Assembly (NCBI GenBank): GCA_024280815.1
Contig: JAJRPL010000180.1
Coordinates: forward strand, 1-6,762
Length of the DNA stretch: 6,762 nucleotides
DNA from: Bacteroidota bacterium
GTDB taxonomy: Bacteria > Bacteroidota > Bacteroidia > Flavobacteriales > Flavobacteriaceae
Direction of reading: 5' to 3'
Shown here piece by piece: positions 1-4,547 of the stretch. Every line of letters starts with the position of its first letter. Within the stretch, counting starts at the first letter, position 1. The translations under genes were made by a program, and so were the position numbers. Under the pieces are notes generated by a model, which worked only from the letters and a program-made list of their open reading frames with translations, searched no databases and was not told where the DNA came from.

Positions 1-60
1 AACTTTTTTTATAGTTAACTTATTGTTTTTTAAATAGATCAAAAAATCTTCATATGACAT
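1..60 (-). CDS. 5' end of a minus-strand gene leaving the window; possible tyrosine recombinase N-terminus
   Basis: On the minus strand an ATG at 60-58 opens 20 codons with no stop up to the window edge, beginning MSYEDFLIYLKNNKL. An AGGA ribosome-binding sequence lies 8 bases upstream of the ATG, and a well-spaced promoter (120 to 92) lies behind it, so this is probably a real gene start. The visible residues resemble the helical N-terminal DNA-binding domain of tyrosine recombinases, which often starts with a 'FL.YL...' helix followed by basic residues. Twenty residues cannot prove this. A recombinase here would fit an island boundary, but any helical protein could start this way. Confidence 0.45.
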   Translation of the reverse strand, partial: MSYEDFLIYLKNNKLTIKKV

Positions 61-91
61 TTGTTTATCCTGTTACAAAAAAAGATATAAA

Positions 92-120
92 ACTATACAA
101 TAAATAATTGGTAAAATCAA
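92..120 (-). promoter_or_regulatory. Sigma70-type promoter for the leftward gene
   Basis: Read on the minus strand, TTGATT (120-115) is followed by a 17-base spacer and TATAGT (97-92). This matches sigma70 -35/-10 boxes well and sits about 30 bases upstream of the ATG at 60. The first copy of the 13-nt repeat CAATAAATAATTG (98-110) fills most of the spacer, a typical place for a repressor site. The call rests on motif and spacing only, and the AT-rich background raises the chance of false matches. Confidence 0.5.
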
Positions 121-154
121 GAAATTAAGTCATTATATATTCAATAAATAATTG
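98..154. repeat. 13-nt direct repeat CAATAAATAATTG, two copies
   Basis: Identical copies occur at 98-110 and 142-154, start to start 44 bases. Each copy has CAAT and ATTG ends, so it is itself a small interrupted palindrome as expected for a dimeric regulator. The first lies in the spacer of the leftward promoter and the second overlaps the -35 box of the rightward promoter. They are therefore candidate operators for joint control of both directions. No regulator gene for this site is visible nearby except, possibly, the HTH gene at 4332. Confidence 0.5.
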
Positions 155-180
155 ATTTATTATATTTATTATTATATAAT
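152..180 (+). promoter_or_regulatory. Sigma70-type promoter for the MT-A70/nuclease/GT2 operon
   Basis: TTGATT (152-157), a 17-base spacer, then a perfect TATAAT (175-180). Transcription would start near 187 and give a leader of about 80 bases before the ATG at 270. Its -35 overlaps the second 13-nt repeat, and its -10 lies inside the palindrome at 161-187. It is the best promoter upstream of the four-gene rightward operon. Confidence 0.55.
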
Positions 181-187
181 AAATATA
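161..187. repeat. Perfect 12-bp inverted repeat over the rightward -10 box
   Basis: TATATTTATTAT (161-172) and ATAATAAATATA (176-187) are exact reverse complements separated by TAT. The palindrome spans the -10 box at 175-180. It could be an operator or an easily melted or cruciform-forming segment. It has no G or C, so it is not a convincing transcription terminator. Confidence 0.55.
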
Positions 188-269
188 CAGAAAATAAAGT
201 TGGTAAGGCTTTTGCTTAAAGAAGTACTACAGCAACAAGTGAATATTATACTATATGAAGGGGAATAAG

Positions 270-952
270 ATGAATACGATATGCGGAACAATTCAAGAGG
301 AAAAAATATTTGATTTTGATAAATCTATGTATGGAAAATATTCTACTATTGTGGTTGACCCACCATGGAATCAAGGAAAAACAGGTAAAAGGAAAGTGAG
401 GCCGAATCAAGGTATTACACTTGACTATCCAACTTTATCAAAAGAAAAATTATTACAATTACCAATTAATGAATTAGGAACAGAAAATTCCTTTTTATTT
501 CTATGGACGACAAACAGTAAGGATAAAAAGACAGGTGAACCGTTTTTAAAAATGTCATTTGATTTAATGGAGCAGTGGGGATATAATTTTTATACAATGA
601 TTACATGGGACAAAAAACCGGTCCCTGTCCTTTTGGTCCATTTCAGATTGTAACCGAATATGTATTATTTGGCTATAAAGGTAAATGCATATTTAAAAAA
701 GATAAATTAGGATTTATGAAGAATATTTTTACAGAAAGTGCTTCTGCTCATAGTGTTAAACCTCAATCCTTTTACGATGCTATCGTAGAAATGACAGACG
801 GTAAGAGAATAGACATATTTGCTAGACAAAAAAGAAAAGGATTTGATGGCTGGGGTAACGAATATGGTACAATACCAATTAGTATAAAAAAACCAAATAA
901 ATTGGAGTGTGTTAATGAGCCAGATTACAAAAATCAAAGAGAACAAGGGTAA
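270..952 (+). pseudogene. MT-A70 family DNA N6-adenine methyltransferase, interrupted by a -1 frameshift
   Basis: This is an S-adenosylmethionine-dependent adenine methyltransferase of the MT-A70 family. The N-terminal part contains VVDPPWNQ (DPPW catalytic motif, residues 30-33), then YPTLSKEKL and ENSFLFLWTTN, all typical of phage and plasmid members. ATG 270 is preferred over ATG 255 because AAGGGG (258-263) lies 6 bases before it. Reading in this frame ends at TAA 651-653. The rest of the domain (TGPCPFGPFQIVTEYVLFGY, SVKPQSFYDAIVEM, IDIFARQKRKGFDGWGNE) continues in the -1 frame to 952. The switch maps to an A6 run at 612-617: one extra A, or a -1 ribosomal slip, gives WDKKTGPCPFG and a protein of about 227 residues, a normal family length. 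The second part overlaps the nuclease gene by 38 bases. It may be a true pseudogene, a recoded gene, a phase-off allele or a sequencing error. Confidence 0.85.
607..625 (+). other. A6 slip site inside a small hairpin (frameshift point)
   Basis: GGGAC (607-611) and GTCCC (621-625) are complementary and flank a loop that starts with six A residues (612-617). In the upstream frame the codons are GAC AAA AAA CCG. A -1 slip on the two lysine codons gives GAC AAA AAA ACC GGT and restores the methyltransferase. A run of A is a plausible place for ribosomal or polymerase slippage. However, the base before the run is C, not A, so the heptamer is not an ideal tandem-slip sequence. Confidence 0.45.
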
Positions 953-1601
953 AGAACAAGATAGGGTTTGGGTATATATTGATGATGAGTATTGCACGAG
1001 TATAAGACATAGGACTTGGGTTGGAATGGATTTGCACGTTGGAAGTGAAATAAGCTGTGAAGAACTTAAAGAACGTGAAAATCTTTTTTGGAATCACTCT
1101 TATGGTGAAGAGGCTTGGAAAAAAGAAAAAGTTAGACTTGAGCATGTAACAGCATGGTTTAAAATAAACTTTCCTAGTTTCATAGTAGATGTTTCTGGAT
1201 TTGGAGCAGATAGTAATCAAATGATTCCTGAGCATCCAGAAGAAAAAGGAACACCTGACCTGACTATACTTTCTAAAGAGGGGAAAAAGCTTCTGATGGT
1301 AGAGGTTACAGGGACAGAACAACGAAGAGGAAAGGATTATTGGATTAGGCCAGATAAAATTGAATATATTCAAAAGCATGCTGATGTAGATATCTGGATA
1401 GCTCTTCATTATGCGGATCAGAATGAAATTATATGGATTAAGCCTAGTTTGAATAAAGAATATTTTTATGAAGAAAAAAATATTCGAAATGCAATTGAAT
1501 ATTATGTTATATTTAATGATGACAGTGAAGAAGTAAAAAGTGAGGTCGAGTTTAAAAGGCACTTGATGAGTATGATTGAAAATTGTGACGATGCAATATG
1601 A
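915..1601 (+). CDS. Probable PD-(D/E)XK-like nuclease with a RecX-N-like N-terminal segment
   Basis: The product is 228 residues. ATG 915 is chosen because GGAG (904-907) lies 7 bases upstream; a GTG at 909 would have no spacing to it. Residues 3-58 (QITKIKENKG, VYIDDEYC, HVGSEISCEELKE) resemble the start of RecX proteins, where ITKI, a 'Y.DDEY' strand and a 'KGxEL..EEL' helix occur in this order. Residues 112-166 look like a nuclease core: GTPDLTI (Asp115), LLMVEVTGTE (Glu130), then DYWIRPDKIEYI and DIWIALHY. The usual ExK lysine is a threonine (Thr132), so the catalytic lysine may come from elsewhere (Lys140 or Lys148) or activity may be lost. It overlaps the methyltransferase upstream by 38 bases and the glycosyltransferase downstream by 11, suggesting coupled translation. 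It may be the restriction partner of the MT-A70 enzyme (inference). Confidence 0.75.
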   Translation: MSQITKIKENKGKEQDRVWVYIDDEYCTSIRHRTWVGMDLHVGSEISCEELKERENLFWNHSYGEEAWKKEKVRLEHVTAWFKINFPSFIVDVSGFGADSNQMIPEHPEEKGTPDLTILSKEGKKLLMVEVTGTEQRRGKDYWIRPDKIEYIQKHADVDIWIALHYADQNEIIWIKPSLNKEYFYEEKNIRNAIEYYVIFNDDSEEVKSEVEFKRHLMSMIENCDDAI

Positions 1602-2337
1602 CATAAAAATTTCAGTAATTATACCTTTTTACAATACTCCAATAATGTTGTTTGTGGAGTGTATTCGATCGGTAAAAAAATTACAGCCTTTTGAAATTAT
1701 ATTGGTTGATGACTGCTCAGATGATTCAGAGCTAGTTAAAATTGCAAAAAATAGTGCTTGCAAATACTTTAAAACAGCATATCAATCAGGTTCTGATGGA
1801 CATCCTTTCAATCTTGGAGTACATAAAGCTAAAGGAGATTATATTTGCAGAGTTGATTCGGATGATGTTCTTTTGGACCTTCCAAAGAAAATGTTTTATG
1901 AAATACACTTTGGGAATGCAGATAGAGTGTTAATGCCAAAAAGAATGAATTTGGAAGAATTAATTCTTGCCCCTAGAGCTATGTTTAGTGCAATGGTCAT
2001 TAAAAAAGAGTTATTAATGAGATATTCACTTCCTGAGGATATTAATGTGTTCGCAGATATTTTACTGACATTACGTCTGCTGTATAACAAACATAGTTAT
2101 GACATTCATGAAACAGTTAATTATATCTACAGAAAACGGGAAAATTCTATTCAATCTTCGTATTCCCTCTTTCAGCACCGATTAAGGCAGCTCCAAACTG
2201 TGGCGCGTTTCTGTTTTTTGGAAAATATAGATACACAAAAAAGTATGCATTATCTAAACTTAGCCATGTTAAATGTTCAATATGGTAGCGATAGCCGAAA
2301 GGTTGTTAAAAATATGCGAAAAAATAACATCTCTTAA
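1591..2337 (+). CDS. GT2-family glycosyltransferase (GT-A fold), phage-like
   Basis: This enzyme would transfer a sugar from a nucleotide-sugar donor to an unknown acceptor in the cytoplasm. ISVIIPFYN (residues 7-15) and EIILVDDCSDDS (35-46) are the nucleotide-binding start of the GT-A fold. HPFNLGVHKAKGDYICRVDSDD (71-92) ends in the DxD-type metal site. The length of 248 residues suits a compact single-domain GT2, with no transmembrane segment or signal peptide visible. ATG 1591 gives an 11-base overlap with the nuclease gene, consistent with coupled translation; a TTG at 1576 is an alternative start, and no strong ribosome-binding site is seen for either. Short GT2 proteins of this kind occur in phage genomes beside 2OG-Fe(II) oxygenases, as here. 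The acceptor could be modified DNA, a phage protein or surface glycan; the sequence does not decide. Confidence 0.85.
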   Translation: MQYDIKISVIIPFYNTPIMLFVECIRSVKKLQPFEIILVDDCSDDSELVKIAKNSACKYFKTAYQSGSDGHPFNLGVHKAKGDYICRVDSDDVLLDLPKKMFYEIHFGNADRVLMPKRMNLEELILAPRAMFSAMVIKKELLMRYSLPEDINVFADILLTLRLLYNKHSYDIHETVNYIYRKRENSIQSSYSLFQHRLRQLQTVARFCFLENIDTQKSMHYLNLAMLNVQYGSDSRKVVKNMRKNNIS

Positions 2338-2349
2338 AGGCAAGGAAGT

Positions 2350-2682
2350 ATGCATAATTATATTACCACTTATGATGATGTAATCAGTAAAGAATATTGT
2401 GAGGAGCTTATAGGAAAGTTTGAAAATAATTCTCAATGCTATAGCAAAGAAAATCAAAGTGATAAAGATTGGTCTATGCACTTTACACAAATCAACTTTT
2501 ACCAGCACGATATATTTAAACAATACAGGGAAAAACTTGATACTATTTTTAGAAAAGCAGTAAATCATTATGTATATGACAATAAAATTGAAAAAGGACA
2601 ATGGCCTTTAAAATTTAGATTTGAACAGATTAGAATGAAGCGCTACCTTCCTGGCGGAGAAGAGAGTATATTTTATGAATAA
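2350..2682 (+). pseudogene. 2-oxoglutarate/Fe(II)-dependent oxygenase, 3'-truncated before the active site
   Basis: The 110 residues match, from memory, the N-terminal half of the prolyl-4-hydroxylase-like oxygenases common in cyanophages and other large phages. YDDVISKEYCEELIGKFE (8-25), FTQINFYQHD (45-54) and WPLKFRFEQIRMKRYLPGGE (85-104) follow that family's order. The family then continues with an HxD iron site, a distal histidine and a 2OG-binding arginine. Here a TAA follows six residues after the PGG, so all metal and co-substrate ligands are missing. The protein cannot be an active oxygenase. AAGGAAG (2342-2348) just before the ATG is a ribosome-binding site, and the gene starts 12 bases after the glycosyltransferase. 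The cut coincides with the start of the oppositely oriented PRTase operon, so loss of the 3' end at a recombination junction is likely. Confidence 0.75.
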
Positions 2683-2715
2683 GATTTTTAACACTTAAAG
2701 ATTTTCAAAATCTTT
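2681..2715. repeat. AAGATTTT repeats at the convergent gene junction
   Basis: AAGATTTT occurs at 2681-2688 and 2698-2705. The second copy is part of a near-perfect palindrome, AAAGATTTT (2697-2705), C, AAAATCTTT (2707-2715). The palindrome covers the last codons of the PRTase gene. It lies exactly where the truncated oxygenase ends, so it may be a recombination scar, or a weak two-way termination element. The stem has a single G-C pair and little loop, so terminator function is doubtful. Confidence 0.4.
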
Positions 2716-3303
2716 CCACAAATGTAGTGCAAAAAACAGTCCAAAGACATGTTTAATATGAGGGTTGCACTCAAGTATTATCTCTTTCCATGCTCTAAAA
2801 TGGGCACCAGTGGTGAGCACATCATCAACTAAAATTACCGTATTGATTCCATTTTGTGGTAATACTGTGCAAGAAGTAAAGTTTTTAATTGTTTGAATAT
2901 CTCTATTACCACCATTGTGGGCTGGCTGTAACGGTATTGTAACATCTAAAATTTTTGCTATTATTACTTGTTGCTGAGTAATACCGTCAACAACTTGATC
3001 AATTCTATTATCCCACTCTTCTGAATTTCTTGGTTTTGATGTTGGAGCTGGCACAATAAAACATTTTGGAAATTGAATATTATTGACCATTAAAGAAATT
3101 TGTTTGATTGCTTTTTCTTTATAGTACCAGTCAGAATATTCTCGTCTTGATAACGGTTTTTTAAAATTGTATATAATATTATTGGCATCCGAGGCAGAAT
3201 ACCCTTCTGATTCTTTTTCTAAGAAATAAATGCATAAATCATCTGATGCTATATGTATTCTAGGATGTAATTCAATGTCTAATTTATGAGGCTTATAAGT
3301 CAT
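2695..3303 (-). CDS. Phosphoribosyltransferase-fold protein (ComF-like PRPP motif), partner of the DprA-like protein
   Basis: The 202-residue product carries a clear type I phosphoribosyltransferase PRPP loop, VILVDDVLTTGAHF (156-169), with the two acidic residues after a hydrophobic strand and the TTG turn. FIVPAPTSKPRNSEEWDNR (82-100) fits the strand and flexible region before the active site in PRTases of unknown substrate; it lacks the zinc-binding cysteines of classical ComF. The protein would bind a 5-phosphoribosyl group, but the acceptor is unknown. It starts inside the 3' end of the dprA-like gene (11-base overlap), so the two are one transcript and probably translationally coupled; AAGG about 8 bases upstream of the ATG is a weak ribosome-binding site. 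ComF and DprA both belong to natural-transformation pathways, but the compact divergence and island setting favour a conflict or defence role (inference). Confidence 0.8.
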   Translation of the reverse strand: MTYKPHKLDIELHPRIHIASDDLCIYFLEKESEGYSASDANNIIYNFKKPLSRREYSDWYYKEKAIKQISLMVNNIQFPKCFIVPAPTSKPRNSEEWDNRIDQVVDGITQQQVIIAKILDVTIPLQPAHNGGNRDIQTIKNFTSCTVLPQNGINTVILVDDVLTTGAHFRAWKEIILECNPHIKHVFGLFFALHLWKDFENL

Positions 3304-4183
3304 CTTGCAAACCTTGAAAAATATCGTTCATTGAATTGACACGGATGGCACCTTTTTTTTCATAAGTATGTGGCCATTTAATAGCTTGATTTTCAAAACA
3401 TGAGTTGAGAATAAAAAGTTTTCTTCCCATTTCAACACATGCTCTTGCTTGTGTTAAGGTACCACTTGTATCTGAAGCTTCAACAATAATTGTTGCATCT
3501 GATACTGCTGCCATCGTGACATTTCTTTGTGGGAAATAAAATCTTTTAGTATTGAAATGTTCTTGTGAATATCTGTAAATTGGAACATGGCTAACCAAGA
3601 GATGATTTTTCGCAATCAAATCTTGTAATTCTCTATTTTTTTTTGGATAATACTCATTAATTGGAGTTCCTATTACTCCTATTAATTGTCCATTGTTTTT
3701 TAAGGCTGATGTCATTGCTGCTGTATCAATTCCTTCTGCAAGACCAGAGACTATTACATATCCTTTTTTAACAAGTTCCTTTGCTATCTTGCTCGCCCTT
3801 GCCAAACCTTCAGGTGATGCTTTTCTCGCACCAACGATTGAAATTCTTTTTGGAGTTGTCAATAAATCAATATCTCCTCGGTAATAAAGAATTTTAATTT
3901 GATATTTCGCATCTTTAAGATCTTTTGGATATTGATAACTTTGTGCTGTGATAATTGAAAAATTAATATTTATTTTATTAAAAAAAGATTTTGTGTTATC
4001 TAAAAGTTCTAAGTCAGATATATAGTTGATAGCTTTTGAAGGCAAATCATAATTTTTTAAATATTCAGATGCAACTTTTTTTAATGTCGCCCCCTCTCTC
4101 ATCCATAGTGTTTCATATGAGATTAGTTCATTATATGGTGATATTACATTGTCATCTTGAAATTTCTTTAGCACATCTTCCAT
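3293..4183 (-). CDS. dprA: DprA/Smf-like Rossmann-fold protein (short form without C-terminal winged helix)
   Basis: The 296 residues contain the full DprA core: YPKDLKD...ILYYRGDIDLL (85-107), ISIVGARKAS (114-123), YVIVSGLAEGID (142-153), YYPKKNREL (178-186), FPQRN (217-221) and IVEASDTSGTLTQA (233-246). In transformation, DprA binds incoming single-stranded DNA and loads RecA. This copy ends soon after the core and lacks the C-terminal winged-helix domain of many DprA proteins, and its N-terminus is not a clear SAM domain. The ATG at 4183 is preceded by AAAGGGAA with 7 bases of spacing. It leads the operon with the PRTase gene. A housekeeping dprA is unlikely in an island between methyltransferase genes. 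DprA-fold (SLOG superfamily) proteins also occur in conflict systems, where nucleotide-derived ligand binding has been proposed, so this could be the sensor or effector of a two-gene defence module (inference). Confidence 0.88.
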   Translation of the reverse strand: MEDVLKKFQDDNVISPYNELISYETLWMREGATLKKVASEYLKNYDLPSKAINYISDLELLDNTKSFFNKININFSIITAQSYQYPKDLKDAKYQIKILYYRGDIDLLTTPKRISIVGARKASPEGLARASKIAKELVKKGYVIVSGLAEGIDTAAMTSALKNNGQLIGVIGTPINEYYPKKNRELQDLIAKNHLLVSHVPIYRYSQEHFNTKRFYFPQRNVTMAAVSDATIIVEASDTSGTLTQARACVEMGRKLFILNSCFENQAIKWPHTYEKKGAIRVNSMNDIFQGLQDDL

Positions 4184-4247
4184 TGTTAAATTCCCTTTAT
4201 TACCTTCGTATTATATCTAAATGATTAAGCTTTTAAAAAGTATATAT

Positions 4248-4256
4248 ATTATACCA
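4248..4256 (-). promoter_or_regulatory. Extended -10 promoter for the dprA-PRTase operon
   Basis: On the minus strand the sequence TGGTATAAT (4256-4248) is an extended -10 element, TGnTATAAT. No good -35 box is found at 16-18 bases, which is acceptable for an extended -10 promoter. It lies about 65 bases upstream of the ATG at 4183 and runs straight into the 15-bp repeat. Confidence 0.5.
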
Positions 4257-4297
4257 TATAAGTCTTAAAACAGCTAGATATAGGTATTTAATTAGTA

Positions 4298-4306
4298 TGA
4301 TATATA
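4298..4306 (+). promoter_or_regulatory. Candidate -10 region for the HTH-methyltransferase operon
   Basis: TGATATATA (4298-4306) resembles an extended -10, with an overlapping TATGAT at 4296-4301. It sits in the same place relative to the right copy of the 15-bp repeat as the leftward promoter does to the left copy. No clear -35 is seen. Transcription would begin only about 15-20 bases before the HTH start codon at 4332. Confidence 0.35.
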
Positions 4307-4331
4307 TACTTTTTCTAAAATATGGGATATT

Positions 4332-4547
4332 ATGACGAAAACAGAACTGAAAGAGAAATTGAAACAGTTGAGAATGTCTCAGAAGGATTTTGCAGAATAT
4401 GCAGGATGCAGCTATCAAAGTGTGAAACAATGGAAAGAAAATAAAGTGCCTAATTGGGTAGCTATAGTAATTGAGCATATTGAAGTTTTTAAAGCTGCAA
4501 GAAATATAATTTGTAAAAACAGAGTAAAGGGTATAAATGGCAAATGA
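4332..4547 (+). CDS. Small Cro/CI-type helix-turn-helix regulator (likely controller of the methyltransferase operon)
   Basis: The 71-residue protein is essentially one HTH domain: MSQKDFAEYAGCS (15-27) is the first helix and turn, and YQSVKQWKENKVPNW (29-43) holds the recognition helix and the 'W....VP.W' ending seen in small phage and restriction-modification regulators. It would bind DNA as a dimer in the cytoplasm. Its stop overlaps the start of the methyltransferase gene, an arrangement typical of controller (C) proteins of restriction-modification loci and of phage-like regulators. A GGGA sequence (4324-4327) gives a short-spaced ribosome-binding site, so translation may be weak. The 15-bp inverted repeat just upstream is the obvious candidate target, which would let it control both divergent operons (inference). 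Confidence 0.8.
   Translation: MTKTELKEKLKQLRMSQKDFAEYAGCSYQSVKQWKENKVPNWVAIVIEHIEVFKAARNIICKNRVKGINGK

Larger units (their letters stand above)
4235..4314. repeat. 15-bp perfect inverted repeat in the divergent promoter region
   Basis: AAAAAGTATATATAT (4235-4249) and ATATATATACTTTTT (4300-4314) are exact reverse complements, 50 bases apart. Each operon therefore has the identical sequence ATATATATACTTTTT just upstream, pointing in its own direction of transcription. The left copy overlaps the leftward -10 box, and the right copy begins at a TATGAT/TATATA -10-like stretch. An imperfect inner inverted pair (ATACC at 4251-4255 and GGTAT at 4283-4287) lies between them. This looks like a duplicated promoter or operator unit for shared control. 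Confidence 0.6.

Noticed and set aside
188..254. Integron attachment site or structured RNA in the leader
   Set aside because: GTTG (199-202) and CAAC (233-236) are complementary, but the core-site consensus is not met and the segments between do not pair well.
707..997. Minus-strand open frame over the MT-A70 3' half
   Set aside because: No motif and no ribosome-binding support; it lies opposite a conserved methyltransferase segment.
912..1604. Long minus-strand open frame opposite the nuclease gene
   Set aside because: Its product is a low-complexity run of Phe, Ile and Tyr, the usual reverse reading of an AT-rich coding region. The plus-strand gene has motifs, a ribosome-binding site and operon overlaps.
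2697..2715. Intrinsic terminator between the convergent operons
   Set aside because: The palindrome has a single G-C pair per arm, a one-base loop if fully paired, and lies within the PRTase coding end. It is listed as a repeat, not as a terminator.
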